Below are positions 1-12,900 of a DNA stretch of 64,000 nt, piece by piece. The stretch is from Endomychus coccineus (Eukaryota; Arthropoda; Insecta; Coleoptera; Endomychidae). How positions within the stretch are numbered: the first letter of the stretch is position 1; each line of letters starts with the position of its first letter. The notes under the pieces were generated by a model that saw nothing but the letters and a program-made list of their open reading frames with translations, was not told the DNA's origin and did not search any database. The translations under genes and the position numbers were made by a program. The DNA lies in contig OY294070.1 of NCBI GenBank assembly GCA_958510875.1, positions 1,302,001 to 1,366,000 of the forward strand. The letters run 5' to 3'.

Positions 1-1400
1 CTTCCTTCAGGAACTGCTGTATGGTATGTGACAGTTTGTGTAATTCGGTTCGCGGTTATAATCGAAACGAAACAAAAGGTTTCGACGAACAAAATTGCGT
101 CAGATTTTATAGAGAAGCGAATACGAGGTTTTACTAAAGTTTTCAGGTAACGGGAATATTGGTGAAGTATTTTCTAATAAAACAACTGGATAACATCAAA
201 ATGCCACACGTTTCTACGCGATGATCACGCCAAATACCTAGCGAATCATTTTAGGTAAGAAATTTCTATGGAAACAACAACTGGAACAACCGTCTCGCAA
301 ATTTACTGCGGCCTTCTGGTTGTACAGTAGAGCTATTGGTTACAATTGTGACCTTAGCCTAAATACCAATGATACTGTCGGGTTTGTGGGACCAACGGTA
401 ACGGGGCCCACTGGTTGATAAGAGCCCAGCTCTCTGGAGAGCCCAGCTCTCTGGGAACAGAAATACACACACAGAAGCACTGATTTATTAATGCAGGTGA
501 AGAAATACAGAGGGCGACGAAAATGGGGCGATGCTAAGTCTGCCTGGACTGGTATACCAGGTATACACAGCGCGTAGGCAATGTTCCACTAGGATAGTTT
601 GTTGCACTGGTCCATATACCAAAGGTATATGTAAAGTTCGAAAAAAATCATGGCTAAGTTATATTAGGGTCCTATGTATAGTTAGATATACAATAGAGTG
701 ACGTAATGATAACAACAATAATTCACTGAATAAATGAAACAACAACTTATGTGAACATAAACGCAAGCAGCAGCGTAGGCGTTAATAGTGGGGCGATGAG
801 CTAGGGCCTGGGGATCCGGCGAAGCACTATCGATGAAGTAAAGAAGTAACTGATACCTTAGGCAGGGTAGGGAATAAACCAGTAGCCCGAAGCGTAGAAG
901 CAATCAAGTGCAGTAACCAGGGTAGGGGACACAACAGAAAACTTAAGCGATGCAGACGGATCGAGGAGTCATGACGACTTGTTTCTTATCGGCCACCTCA
1001 CGGCGGACAAGAGGGTGACGGATTAAAAACGCAGCGCTGAAGGCGGGGGCTTACAATACGTCGCGGCATTCGACTTTAGAGCGGGACGATGAAGTCGGTA
1101 AGTTACGAGATGACGTACGTATTTCTCATCTGTTGTAACTTTTAGACTGGTATCACGAGGATGTGAATTTTCCAAGTCACATTCTTATACCGAGACTGAC
1201 ATGCGCCTCGGTATTGTGATGGAATGAATCAGATCTCTTAACGACCAAATCATGCTCGCTGTACGCGCCCGCCTTAACATTTTGCGTCCATAACGCAACT
1301 TTTCAGCTTAACATATTCACCCTTTTCCTGTTACAGCGAAAAGAGTGGGGGTTAAAAAACTATAAAAGTGTTGCGGCCCAACATAATCCGGTGCTAGACA
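1..1400. other. no recognisable gene
   Basis: I see no convincing coding exon here. The stretch is mixed in composition and has the feel of old repeat sequence. A 16-bp unit (GAGCCCAGCTCTCTGG) occurs twice in tandem near 422-453. A good splice-donor-like GTAAGT lies near 1095, but I could not tie an open frame to it. Confidence 0.4.
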
Positions 1401-1430
1401 TTCTACTACAATCTGTATGTGTGTAGATGT

Positions 1431-1700
1431 TTATTCAAATGACGAGGGTTCCTTCACCAGCTTTAAACCTCTTCTGCGCATAGAGAGAAAGGTTTTCGAG
1501 AATGCCGCGATGTGGAGCTTCGCCTGTCTATCAAGTAGCTTTCGGGGCCAGGGGCGGCATAGGGAACCATACTTGGCCACTTCGCCGGGTACCCAAACTA
1601 GCTGAAGTTTGCTCCTTCTGGTTAATTCAGTTAGGGTCTCCCTGCACTCCAAAACCAGCCTAAAAGTCACTCGGCTGTCAGTGCTGAAGCATCTATCTCG
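1431..1700 (-). pseudogene. non-LTR retrotransposon RNase H relic
   Basis: Read on the minus strand, the frame contains SRVTFRLVLECRETLTEL followed by LVWVPGE. This is the pattern of the RNase H domain carried by insect I/Jockey-type retrotransposons, where SRLVLEC and VWVPGH precede the GNEKADELA motif. Here the motif after VWVPG is degenerate and no reverse transcriptase frame lies upstream, so this is a short dead fragment. The assignment rests on two motifs only. Confidence 0.55.
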
Positions 1701-2297
1701 CTTAATACCAAATAAACATATTTCGTTGAAAAAAGAAACATATTTTTATTGGCCCTAGTCAGTGAATTTGAGACTGAATTTACTGGGTGAACGGTACTTA
1801 GGAGTGAACCATTCACCAGAAATCTAAACACAACTTATGTCACGTTAGCTTTCACCACCTCAATTTTCATTAACACGTACGAAGTGACTTTTCTTGTTCT
1901 TTATTTGATAACTTCCTAAATCTGTAGTGAAAACTTTTGAAATAATGTTACTTTACCTTGAAGGTAGTTTTTCATAGAAACTGCTAGAATATATCTATGG
2001 TCTAGGTATTCAGCGTCTTTTACTTGGTGCAAATTCATTTGAAAAATATGTAGAATAGCGAAAAGAAAACAAATTTAAATTTACACAAGCTGCAATAAGT
2101 GTCAGCGACTGAAAAATATCAGTTTTTATGACCCGATTATAGATCTTACAATGTGTAACGGTCAATAAAATGCCAAATCCCAAAGCCATTAGGTCCCGTT
2201 CTAGAAAAGCGATGATGAAGGTTCAAATTATAAATTCGTCGAATCCATTATTTTCTTCCCGATTCCGCGTAAACTAAAGGGATGCGCATATTTACAG

Positions 2298-2485
2298 GAC
2301 CCAATCAGAGCAGCAATCCCAACCAAGGTAGCAATAGCCACCCCGGTTTCTTGAATTGGATGAACCAAAACGGGGGTGGCGGAGGAGGTGGCGGCGGCGG
2401 GGGCTCCAACCAGGACGGTCCCCAATGGTCGAGGAATTCGAATCAACAACAATCGTCCGACAAAGGTTTCCTCAAGTATGACTAA
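2298..2485 (+). CDS. candidate 3'-terminal exon of a Gly/Asn/Gln-rich protein
   Basis: A polypyrimidine-poor but valid acceptor (TTTACAG) ends at 2297 and opens a frame of about 62 codons ending in TGA at 2483-2485. The peptide is rich in Asn, Gln, Ser and Gly, contains an uninterrupted run of 11 Gly (GGN codons around 2371-2403) and ends GFLKYD. Such compositions are common in RNA-binding or prion-like tails, but I do not recognise the protein. I found no upstream exon in the window, so the rest of the gene would have to lie left of the edge or in an exon I missed. A chance open frame around a GGN microsatellite is the alternative. Confidence 0.4.
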
Positions 2486-5400
2486 AAAGTTTTAGATTTA
2501 AAAAAAGAACAAGAACGATCACGTGAATATTTTATAGAAATTAAAAAGATTATATGTCTCTCTCTCTTCACACCGTAGACGATATCAGAACAGTCCGTCT
2601 ACCGTAGCTATATCGGACGATTAGAATGTTCTACGTAGTGTCGACGAGCGACATTTCTCATACGGGGGAGTATACGTGCAATGTACCTATGTTGTTTTAG
2701 GTAGCGACATTATTTTGTTTGAGTAGTGTATCTGATATTATTTTACGTGGTGACATGTTTTTGTTTGAGTAGTGTAGTTCCTTCATTTCTCATTCACTAC
2801 ATTTGAATTTTAAAATTCGAAATCGAGATGCGAGCGAGTTAAAATGGATCTACTAATTTTGATTTTTATTGTTTTGAAAATGTGACATGTTCATCTGCCA
2901 TTTTGAAAGTGTCGCTCGTCGCATTAAATTGTATCCTTGTACATTTTGAAACGAACTGTTTAACGAGTCGTTGGCGCCCCCATGTTGGGTGTTTATAGGT
3001 CTCTCGTGGCGCTTGTAAGGTATGTGTTTTTGTGTTCGATGAAAACTACACGACGTTTTAACGAAGAATAAAGACTTTATCATCATCGATGGATATTTTA
3101 TAAGAATTGTAAGACTTGTTGGTTACATGTGACGTGTCCTTGCAGACACTGAATCTAGATGTTTGATTGAGTTTGATGTTCAAAAGTCTTAATATAATTT
3201 GAGTGTTGATGGACTGATGTTGTTTTTTATTTACATAAATGTACCCGCTTTTTTCATGTGTGCCATAGCAACTTATGTTTGAAGTAAAAGAATCAAACCA
3301 AGCGAAATATTGAAAATTGTTGAATTTTATCAATTTTATTACTTTTATTTACAACCAAATCCATAATAACCTTCTGGAAAAATAAAGTTAGGAAATTATG
3401 TTGCCAATTTAATTTATTACATTTATTCACAACAAACACTAACTAAAATTATTAGAATATTTATATTTCCAGATTTAGTGAAATTTCACTGCATTCAGGG
3501 CTTAGAATTTCAATAATGTACTGTTAACTAATTTCTTACTGTTTTTATTTTGCCCCACGTTGTGGTGACAAATATTAACTAAATTCTTATGAGTTTATTT
3601 TGTTTTATTTGTTATTAATAATTATATTTTGATTCTACCGGCTAGCTTTTTATCTTTTTAATTTGATTATATTTGAACTTTGAATTAATGTTTATGAAGT
3701 TTTGAAGTTTATCTGAAGTTTATCTATAGAATAATTTTATATGGAATTAAACACAATGCTCTTTGATTTCACAATATTTAATTTCTATGACTCTTATTAT
3801 CTCGGGTAATTCAATTTTATGTTTACAAAATCTATGACATAACCTTAAAATCACTTTTACAACTAATATTTGTTTATACTGTTATAATCAACAATCTTCC
3901 TTTTACTTTACAGATAATACGGATAATATGATGTAGAAATTATAAACAAACTTACGTTTAGATAATATCCAAAAGTGTGTTTAACAATGTTGGCAATTTT
4001 CAATTTACTTCTTTTATAATTTCGTTGATTCACTTTTTACACAATACTATGGGTAACTAATTTTGGTTACTTCTTCTTGAGAATCAGGAACTGTTGATAA
4101 TACTTTGTTTTATTCTTTTAGATAAGACATAAAACTTTTCGATGCTTTATTGAAATTATATTGAAGAATGGCAATCGTTGGATACTTCTTATAAATTGGA
4201 GGTTATTACAACCTTTTACTTGATTTAGATACTTGGAACACTCGTTGACTTTTAATAATTTTTATTAACTTCAGTTACTTGGAACTTATCGAAGTTTGGA
4301 ACACTTGCGTTCACTGATGTTTATTTTTATAAACTTAGGTTAGAAAATTTTGGTGAGTTGCCAGAGAAGAACAGTCTCTACTTGGATATTAATGCAAACT
4401 GCCCCTGGCTTTACTTTCAGACCCCTTTTATAGGCCAACAAAACCGACGCCAAGCATTTTCAAAATTAACCAATGAGGTGTTTACTTTTCACATCAAGAA
4501 TGCCAAGTTAATTGTTGTTAAACTGACACAAGTACTCATTGTTACCAGACTGACACTCGAAATTCGTCTCGACCAATCAGAATTTAGTATTCTATAATTT
4601 TTGAATTATTGGAGATTTTCAACTTATTTTAATTGATAGTGATTCCTTCTTTTTAAATTAATATTGCCTACATTTATCCACACACTTTGGTATAAGATAA
4701 CCTATGATTAGGTTATTATTAATATGATTATTCCCATATTTATGATTTTCTTGACAGTTACTTATTCTTAAATCTAATACATACTATATTATATCAATAA
4801 CATTCTTTTAACATTACATAACTCAAATTTACTAATTCTAACTTATATCTATAACATTCTTCAATGTTTTGTGCTATCTCATGATAGTTTTGTAATCACT
4901 TTAATTATGATTTCTGCCTTCGTTACACAGTACGTTTCTTCACTTTCACTGAAGTTCTTGTTTATCACTTCTTATTCTATTACATTGTTGTTTATTATGT
5001 TTTACATTGTTAATTTTAATATCCTAACTATTATTTAGCTTTTACTATTGTTTTTAATTCCATATAAATATCTTTTATTTCATCTTTTCTGATTTTCAAA
5101 GTTCGGTAAGTTATTATTTTTAAATTTTTATTGTTTATGAAATGAAATCATAACAGTACATTACACACTACTTTGGCATCATTTGAGGTTAGAATCAAAC
5201 TAAAACCTACGGCCCGGGTCCGTCTTGCTTCACCGAGACATGTTTTAGAAATGAATATTTTCGCATTGGAATGTTTGTTAATTAAAGCACATAATTTGCT
5301 ATGGCAGCAATTTATGAGAAAATTGAGACATCCTAGCTTTACTTGGACATTTTCTCTTTGGCATTTTCCTGTTCCCGTTTTCTACAGTCTCGTAAGTCCT

Positions 5401-6090
5401 ATTGCATAGAACTGATCCGCAAAAAATCACGTCTCGTCGAATTGAAAGGTTAAAGATAAATGTTTTGGCCATAAACCGGAAATAATTGTCTCGTAACAAG
5501 TAAATTATTTTGAAATCCGTATAAAAAAATGCTAAAAATTCGATATTGAGCGTCCGTTAATTTTTGTTTCCCAAACAAAATTTATAATTATACAATTTTG
5601 CGATTTTTTGAGTTTTTGACTAATTTCAAATATTTTTAAATAAAATAAAATTTACTTGATAATATTTTTTATTACTACTTATATATTAGAAAAAAGATGT
5701 AACGTCATCATACTCATAAATTAGAAGTAACATTGAATTTACAGTAAATAAATATTTTCGCAAAAAAAATTGATTGAATTGTAGCATTTTACAATTTTTA
5801 CAATTTAAATATTCGATTTAGAAATTTTTCAGAACTTGGTACTAGAAATAAATAATTATTTTTTCATATTAATGCACATTATATGCCTGAAAGATTTGTT
5901 TTTACTGTTTAAATAATTTTTATGGAGATAATGTGAATTATTGCTCATTAACAAACTTTTTTTAATTAAGAAAAATTGATCAATGTTTAATTCTCACAAT
6001 TCTTCAAACCGTGAATATTTACCATCGCTTCCGGGGGCTATTGTTACACTCCATCTTAAGGTATTATAAAGGAAACAAATGAAAATTAAT
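2486..6090. other. AT-rich intergenic DNA, no gene seen
   Basis: No frame here has recognisable motifs or convincing splice structure. Around 2690-2775 the phrase TTTTGTTTGAGTAGTGTA occurs twice, a short direct repeat. The open frames near 3058-3333, 4358-4597 and 5173-5409 have no homology I recognise. Confidence 0.5.
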
Positions 6091-6094
6091 TTTC

Positions 6095-6860
6095 ATCAAT
6101 TTATAAATGTAATATTAAGAAAAAATTTTCAGTTGTATTTTTAAAACATTTATTGCTATGTCAAACAATAATTTAATTTAATAACGAAGAATATCCAACA
6201 AAATTTCCTTGAAAATTGAATTTCAATTTTTTTTTTACATTTTAACAACTAAAAATCATGCTATGAAATATAAAAATAGTTGTTAAATTATTTTTCAACA
6301 ATTTGTAAATTCAATGTCAAGTATCACAATTTTTGGTTGTAGTTTAAAAATATTTAATTGGTATGTGAAGCAATAATTTAATTTAATAGCTTATACAAAA
6401 AATTCATGTTTGAAAATAGAATTTCAATTATTTTTTATACATTTTAACAAATAAAAATCGTGAGTCAATATTAAATTAAAAATTGTTGTAAAATTATTTT
6501 TCAAAAATTTCTAAATTCTGTATTAAGTATCACGATTTTTAGTTGTATTTTCAAAATATTTAATTAGTATGTGAAGCAATAATTCAGATTAATAGCTAAG
6601 ATTATCCAAGAACAATTTGTTTGAAAATAAAATTTCAAATTTATTTTACATTTTAACAATAAAAATTGTTGTAAAATTATTTTTCAAAAATTTGTAAATT
6701 CTTCATTAAGTATCACGATATTTAGTTGTATTTTCAAAATAGTCAATTGGTTTGTGAAACCGATTTAAAAGTTGAGGCTATCCTAGAATTTTCTTTTGGA
6801 AATAGAATTTCAACAATTTTACAATTCAACAACTAGAAATATATATTCACTTTTAGAATA
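6095..6860. repeat. degenerate tandem repeat, period about 200 bp
   Basis: Successive copies carry the same ordered phrases: a TTAAGTATCACGATTTTTAG-like segment, then TTGTATTTTCAAAATATTTAATT, then TATGTGAAGCAATAATT, then TTTGAAAATA, ATTTCAA and ACATTTTAACAA. Roughly three and a half copies are present, each diverged by point changes and small gaps. There is no coding capacity. Confidence 0.6.
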
Positions 6861-7629
6861 ATTTTAACTTAATGACAATTAAAAATTTTGAAAAATACAA
6901 ATAGACCCCACCCAGGAAACTAGTAAATATCCAGTCTTTGAAGGAAATTGAAATATGATTTCTGCTCGAACCCTTTACACATTTGGAACTTGTTGCGACT
7001 TGTTGCGATGCATGTTTGTACAAGATCGTGTGATTTCTGATTACCTGGTTTTGATTATATGCAATTGGATTTGCGAGCCGAAAAAATGTAAGTGTGTTTA
7101 TTACCAGACTTTCTTTCCCAAATCTGAAATTGTGAATAACCGGAGGGGATTATTTAGTTTGCTTGAAGAATAAAATGGAAGTAACGATATAATATATTAT
7201 ATACATATATATTGAATGGTATAAAACTTGTGTGATGATGGTGTGTGCGCCAAATTTGTGGTGGTTAAACGAAAGCTGAAAATGTAAAAGAAATGGAAGA
7301 AAGTGTAAAAATGGTTTTGATTAGAGAACTGCACGAATGGTGAACCTAAGTTTGCCGTGTAAAAACCTGCTGCCTGTCTGATGAGTAAGTCCTAATTGCA
7401 TCATTTTATGAAGGGTGTTTCAATAGAAACTGACCGTCTTAATTTAACCCTCCCTCTCCTCCTTCAAGTTTGTACGCAATCGTGATTTTGCGAGCTCAAA
7501 ATCCTCGGGTGATTCAAGAAACAATCGCATTCGCAAAAGGCTACGGTTCGGTGTGCCTTGTGACGCTGTTATTGGGCCGTGCTTTTCCGAAAATGCGGAC
7601 GTTGATAACGATAGTTATTTTCTTCCGAC

Positions 7630-7850
7630 TCCTAATCGAAAGAAATTGCAACGTGTGATGTAAGCAGGACGGTGCCACTTGCCACACTACAAAAAACGCG
7701 TGATTTGTGGGGCAAACGATGTTTTATGCTCACGCAATATATCGTTTTGGTGACATAACCTGGCCTCCAAGATCGTGCGATCTATCACCTATGGACTTTT
7801 TTCTTTGGAATTTCTTGCAGGAATATTCCAGATGGACATTGAAAGTTACG
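7630..7850 (+). pseudogene. mariner-like transposase relic
   Basis: The frame shows QDGATCHTT near 7665 and, after a stop, a second piece with RFGDITWPPRSCDLSPMDFFLW near 7740-7815. These are the second and third catalytic Asp neighbourhoods of the IS630/Tc1/mariner DDE/D transposases common in insect genomes. The first Asp region is not recognisable and stops interrupt the frame, so no enzyme is made. Confidence 0.7.
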
Positions 7851-8219
7851 GGTTGCTTCTTAAATAGAGGTCAAAAATTCGTGGGCAAAAATAAGTTTTT
7901 TTTGTTATATAACCCTGTGGGCTTAGGGTATCCGTTGTCGGGCTACAGGTGTTTAAAATATTTAAAAAAAACTTATTTTAATTCATCTTGAATAGTAGAC
8001 TTCCGCGGATAGGTAATGTTGCAAATTCTTCCGGATGGATTCCGCGTCACTATTGCACGACTTGATGCCAACGTTTAGAGAACCATTACAGGTGGCATCT
8101 TCGGAGCAGCGTTGAACTGAAACTGATTTTTCTGCTTTCGGTAGCGGTATGTATTGTGGGACAAATCTACACAGTTACTGTCTTTATTTGTGTGGTTAAT
8201 TCCGTTCTTCCACATATTA

Positions 8220-8440
8220 GTCCTCGGGAAATAATTTAAATTCATTGCATCCCAATATCCCTTTCACCATCAAAGTTGAATCGAAAGGTTCACTCTCGTT
8301 CCTAGATGTATTAGTTAGTCGGCAGACTGATCGGTACTTTGGTACATCGAAAACCCAGTCACACCCCGCCAGAAGCAATCTGCCATAAACTCCTTGGTCC
8401 ACATAGCTGTTATCCCAACCCCAATCCTTAAAATCAAAAT
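8220..8440 (+). pseudogene. Penelope-like reverse transcriptase fragment
   Basis: On the plus strand the frame reads NSLHPNIPFTIKVES followed by SFLDVLVSRQ, then a frame change to VHRKPSHT. In Penelope-like elements the reverse transcriptase ends with a block of this type (IN.LHP.I.FT.E, then FLDV.V, then YRKPTHT). The linker and GIY-YIG endonuclease are missing here. The sequence downstream to about 8830 carries a CTGAAGA/GAAAC hairpin typical of the element ends. Long open frames on the opposite strand are shadows. Confidence 0.7.
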
Positions 8441-9474
8441 TAAAACCCCTTTCATCGTCTGTCAAATAATTGCTCGAATTATAACATAAAAAAACGTAAA
8501 GAAATACACTTCGCCTGAAAATTCAAATCAAACTGAGCCACAAATCCCCCACCTCCTTTATCCACTGCCTACCTTCCATGTATTGAAAATATAACAGATT
8601 GAATTTCCAAAATCCTTAGAGGCATAATATTTTTACTCGTTTTTCCACACCTCCAAAATTATCTCAGTTCTACAAACCTATCAAACCTATCTCTTCATTT
8701 AGAAGGGGTTTATAGCACAATAAATACCGTTATAGGTTTAAATCTTCCCTGAAGATGTCACCTATAATGGTTGATGAAACATCGGCTTCAAGCTGTGCTA
8801 TTGTGATGAGGAATCCATCCGAAAGTCAAAAATGATTTTAATTTTCAATTCCTAAACCGTTTGAGGTAATTTTTAACCAAACTCTGCATACATATTTAGT
8901 ATGACAGTACGTATCATACAAATAATTACCATATTTAGAAACTTCCTTGTTGGCGGGACACACAGTAGCTCGACGTCTGCCCTAAGACCCCAAGATTATA
9001 TCACAAGAGAAGTATTTCAGGCCGTAGAATAAGCCCTTGAATTTTAGACCTATACTTAAAAAACATCCTGTAGATAAAATAGAAATTCTATCGACTGACT
9101 ATCCTAAACTATGAATTCAACAGATTTCAAGTTGGCAAGTAGTTTCCTTGTCCGACATAAGCACCCGCTAAGAACAATATTTTTTTTCAATTTGACTTTT
9201 GAGGGAGTAAAAGGTTATCGATGTAGTTCCGTATTTGACAGCTAATATAATCACGTGTTTACATCACAGATAGCAGATACATTGACAGTCCTCACCCCAT
9301 AACATAAACATTCCTGTCAATTTACACAAACTTTTACATGACCGTAGTATGCATTCAAGTCTTGAAACCGGGTGGCGAAGTCTACGACGTAATTGGAACT
9401 ATTAAAAAATACTCTGGAACTATTTTAGTTTTATCGAAATCGCAAAACGGTCAGTTCTTATCGAAACACCCTTT

Positions 9475-10870
9475 ATGTCCGTGTGACCTCGAAATATGAA
9501 TAATCATTCTCGTGGTTTATGAACTAGTTAATTTCATCTCACTGTATAGTTCTCAGCTTGATTGGAAGACAAATCTGTAGATTTTCATTGGCGTGTTTTA
9601 AAGATGCGAAAATCCATAGAACGTTGAAGATGTGCATTTTTCTATGGGGGCGGTACTTACCCGAATTGGCCGCCCAAACGATACTGTTCCCGGATCTCCA
9701 TGTTGTAAAGGATCATCCAAATTGAACTTTAGGATTTGAATTGAGCGCCATTTTTGCGAATGTTGGAGGTTTATTGAGCGATGGAACTCAATTTCGTTTA
9801 AATGGCTGTGTGTATTGACAAAATATGTTCGTTATTATTTAATATAGAACTGCCAAGTCTGTATTTGCACAGAATTGAATTCCGATTTTTCCAAATTCTT
9901 CTTTTTATTCAGGAAACTAATCCTAAAATTTCATTTGGATCGCCCTTACATTCTTTTCTAACCAGTCTTGGAGAAATTGTTTGGTTTGGAGTTTTAAAAA
10001 TTATTGGATAATAACTAAGTAAATATTCAAAATGTATTATATATTTTTTGAAACATCTTTGCACAAATTAGCAAAATGTTTTAATATTTTGATCTAAACC
10101 GTCAGTTTGCGAATTTGCGTTGACAAAAATGTTTTTTATGTGTAGGTCTTGGAGGATACGACGATCATTTGAAGACTTGATGACAAAATGGAGCAAGAAA
10201 GAATTAGCATTTGCGAGTTTTCTTAAATATTGCATTACCTGATGAGATGATACTTAAAAATTTTGGTAAAGTTTGAATGGTCGAGTCTGCTCCGTGCAGA
10301 ATAATACGTTGAGTGAAAACGAAGAAGAGAAATATGAAATAATGCTTTGTATCTAACATTATAACAATCTAGCGACTGAAAAATAAATTAATTGAAATAA
10401 ATATTGTTTTATTTACAACATTTTGCAAATATAATATTAAATCCATACTTGAATACTTAAATCTTGGAATTTATTTTGCTGAAATTTCCCTAATAGTAAG
10501 GTAAGTAATTCTTTTAATTAATATTCCGGTGCAAATATATATTTGTATTCTTCAATATAACAGTTATTCCATATTATTAAACATTACCTAGGATATAATT
10601 ATAAATAGTTTTCAATAGATTATAATAATAATATTTATTCAGGTGTAGTAATACAGTGTTATACAGTATTAAAAACATAAGTGCTACATATAGACCATCC
10701 TGCATGAGAATTAAGTATATGTGCGTAGACCAGAAAATGAAAAAAAAAACAGAAAAATAAAAGAAAAAACTAAAAATGAAATAATAATATTTGAATAAGA
10801 GAAAATACATTCGAATAACAACGAATATTTGTGTTTTTGGTCCGATAGTAAGTTAGATTTTAGTTAGATC
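9475..10870. other. AT-rich intergenic DNA, no gene seen
   Basis: No supported gene or element. The open frame at 9802-10011 is short, has no motif and lies in AT-rich sequence. Confidence 0.5.
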
Positions 10871-10874
10871 ATTA

Positions 10875-11252
10875 TTATAACGGGATATCAAAAATTATCT
10901 TGGTCAAGGGTGGTTGTGGAATCTAAAACGTGTGTCTTACTTTACGAAATAATTATGTCACTCACACTGACATCATCAATAACCTACAAATGGCATACCT
11001 ATTTATTTCAGTTGTAAAACAATAATGAACAAAACGGGGGACATTTCCAACAATTACTGTAATTTAGTTTTTCTTGTTACTAAAACCGTTATTTCATATT
11101 TTGTAGTTCATTATTGTTTTACAACTGAAATTTGTAGGTTATTGATGATGTCAGTGAGACAATGACATAATTATTACAAACGTAAAGTAAGACAGACGTT
11201 TTAGATTCCACAACCACCCTTGACCAAAATAATTTTTGATATCCCGGTACAA
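10875..11252. repeat. foldback (MITE-like) element, arms about 150 bp
   Basis: The left arm (about 10875-11025, from GGGATATCAAAAATTAT to AAAACAATAATGAAC) is repeated in inverse orientation at about 11103-11252, separated by roughly 80 bp of unrelated sequence. It has no coding capacity. A right-arm copy (CCACAACCACCCTTGACCAA through TGATGATGTCAGTG) is also found at about 13688-13815 inside Helentron copy A, so this is a dispersed family. Confidence 0.8.
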
Positions 11253-11469
11253 TAATTATAAATAATACGAGAAGAGGATTTATTTTTTAGATTGAATTTA
11301 GAAATTAGAGTATTTATAGACTCAAACATCTTTGTAATAAATAATTGAATTTGAATTCGACTGACACATGATAACACCAAATCAGAAAATCATACTAATT
11401 TATTATTATTAAAATATGCTTTTTAGCTAATATAAGTTAATTGTTATGCTGTAATAGGCACTATAAATA

Positions 11470-11575
11470 AGAAATAATCACCCTTATCCACTAAAAATAC
11501 TCAAGTACTGAGGGCCTATCTGCTACCAAGTGGTAATCATCAGAGGAAACTGATAGAACTTTTGGAAATAATTTC
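11470..11575 (-). repeat. Penelope-end-like repeat fragment
   Basis: On the minus strand this reads CTGATGATTACCACTTGGTA, then ACTTGAGTATTTTTAGTGGA and TAAGGGTGATTATTTC. The same tail follows at about 30410-30480 and 37375-37470 on the plus strand. The CTGATGA plus hairpin start resembles the hammerhead motifs found in Penelope-like element ends, but the GAAA part is not preserved here. Confidence 0.45.
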
Positions 11576-11734
11576 GTATTGTTTCAATACGCTTAATTTA
11601 AATAATATATTGTTTGGAAATTTTCAAACTGATTAGAAGACATTTTTACATTAAAAAAAGCAAATGGGGTGCAACTAAGGACTCCGTTAACGTCTCGCAA
11701 CCCCGTTTAAACAGGAAGTCCCTATATACGAGAG

Positions 11735-12110
11735 CAAGGGGAAAAGTCCCTGAAATGAAACAAAAAATTATTTTTTATTTCTCAACATAATCTCCTTGTA
11801 GTTCGATCTCTTTCCGCAAAGCCATTTCTTCAACTTTGGAAATAGATAAAGATCGAAGGGGGGCAAATCTGGAGAATATGGTGGATGACGAACTAATTCG
11901 TAGCGCGATTGATGCAATTCTGCCATTGCGACTGCGAAGCTGTGCGCCAGTGCGTTGTCCTGGTAGAAGAGCACTTTTTTCTTTGCCAATCGATATGGAC
12001 GATACCGTGTGCATCCCAAAAAACTGTCGCCATGACTTTGTTGGCAGATAAATCCACTTTGGGCCTTTTAAGGCTGCTATCATGGTCATGACCCGTACCT
12101 TCCTTTACAG
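11735..12110 (-). pseudogene. mariner transposase C-terminal relic
   Basis: Minus-strand frames contain KVMATVFWDAHGIVHIDW, then YQDNALAH, then HPPYSPDLPPFDLYLFPKL. These are the hallmark blocks of mariner-family (DD34D) transposases. The usual spacing between QDNA and the SPDLxPxD block is retained, but the blocks lie in two or three different frames, so it is dead. The sequence at 11735-11760 (AAAAGTCCCTGAAATGAAAC) matches the end found at 35645, marking the 3' terminus. Confidence 0.85.
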
Positions 12111-12330
12111 AAGGTATTTCTACGAATTCCCTGGAGACGACGATAGTACCAGGAAGTCCTGAGCCCCAGGTTCGTCGTAGTGTAAATGTTACACCGGAAT
12201 CGTGTTCAACGGCTTCATAAATCCCCGAGTGAGAAATGTTGGCTATATTTGGAAATTTTTCTCCTGAAAGTGCATTCAGGGATGCATTTTCCTCTGTGGA
12301 AATGCTAAAATGCACATTAGAAGAAAAAAG
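12110..12330 (-). other. open segment fused to the mariner relic, origin unknown
   Basis: The minus-strand frame that runs into the mariner relic begins with about 65 residues not found in mariner transposases, including EHDSGVTFTLRRTWGSGLPG and SREFVEIPSVKEG. I do not recognise it. It may be a fragment of another element or of a host gene into which the mariner inserted. Confidence 0.3.
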
Positions 12331-12469
12331 AAAGGTAACATTTTGTCTAAATGACTTCCGGAATCGATTTTTAAAAAAATTATCAAAATCGCTTCATCCG
12401 ATTTTTTTTTCGACCTTTTCTGCTTCATTTCCTCGCCTATATGATTGGTTTCCTTAGTTCAAATATTCA

Positions 12470-12900
12470 TGTTTGTAATCGAATTGATGAGTTATAATCA
12501 AAGTAGTGTTTAGCAAGGGCGGTGGTTTTTCTTTCTTGTACTATACTTATGGCCATACATTCTTGTTTGCAAATATTGTTTAGAGATTCCAGTATAAGTC
12601 CCATCGTAATCTAAACAATTCAAGTTGTATACTGTGTGGGTTTGTTTATCTTTAGGTATTGAAGGTTTTAGATTTGAAAAATATTTCCCAACACCGTACG
12701 TTTATGCGCAACATTTATATTATACTTTTTTTCAAACATTTTCTAATTTTTTCTGAGGTCTCCGGAATGTATGGAAATGTTATAAAATTGTCTGTATTAC
12801 CGTTTATGTTACTTATAAATGACGTTCCCTTATAGATTTTGTTTATCATTTCTTTAACGATTTGATTGAAAAATGTTTTGGGTAGCCATTCATTTCCAAT
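12470..12900 (-). pseudogene. Penelope-like element, linker and GIY-YIG region
   Basis: On the minus strand, joined across frame breaks, the order is ITFPYIPETSEKIRKCLKK, a LKPSIPKDKQTHTVYNLNC segment, GTYTGISKQYLQTRMYGHKY, and a tail with ALAKHYFDYN. This is the reverse transcriptase to GIY-YIG endonuclease layout of Penelope-like elements. The YIG motif is eroded (GTYTG). Part of it (12530-12695) recurs at 23309-23480. Confidence 0.75.

Larger units (their letters stand above)
7411..9473. mobile_element. degraded mariner/Tc1-like element with nested Penelope relic
   Basis: The left end reads AAGGGTGTTTCAATAGAAACTG and the right end is its imperfect reverse complement (CAGTTCTTATCGAAACACCCTT), followed by TA on the right. 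Between them lies a transposase relic (about 7630-7850) and, further right, Penelope-like retroelement sequence that probably inserted later. A similar phrase, GATAGAAAGTGACCGTTTTAAATT, near 19413 looks like an isolated end of the same family. Confidence 0.55.

Noticed and set aside
4358..4597. Open frame of 79 codons in AT-rich DNA
   Set aside because: No motif, no splice support and composition no different from its surroundings.
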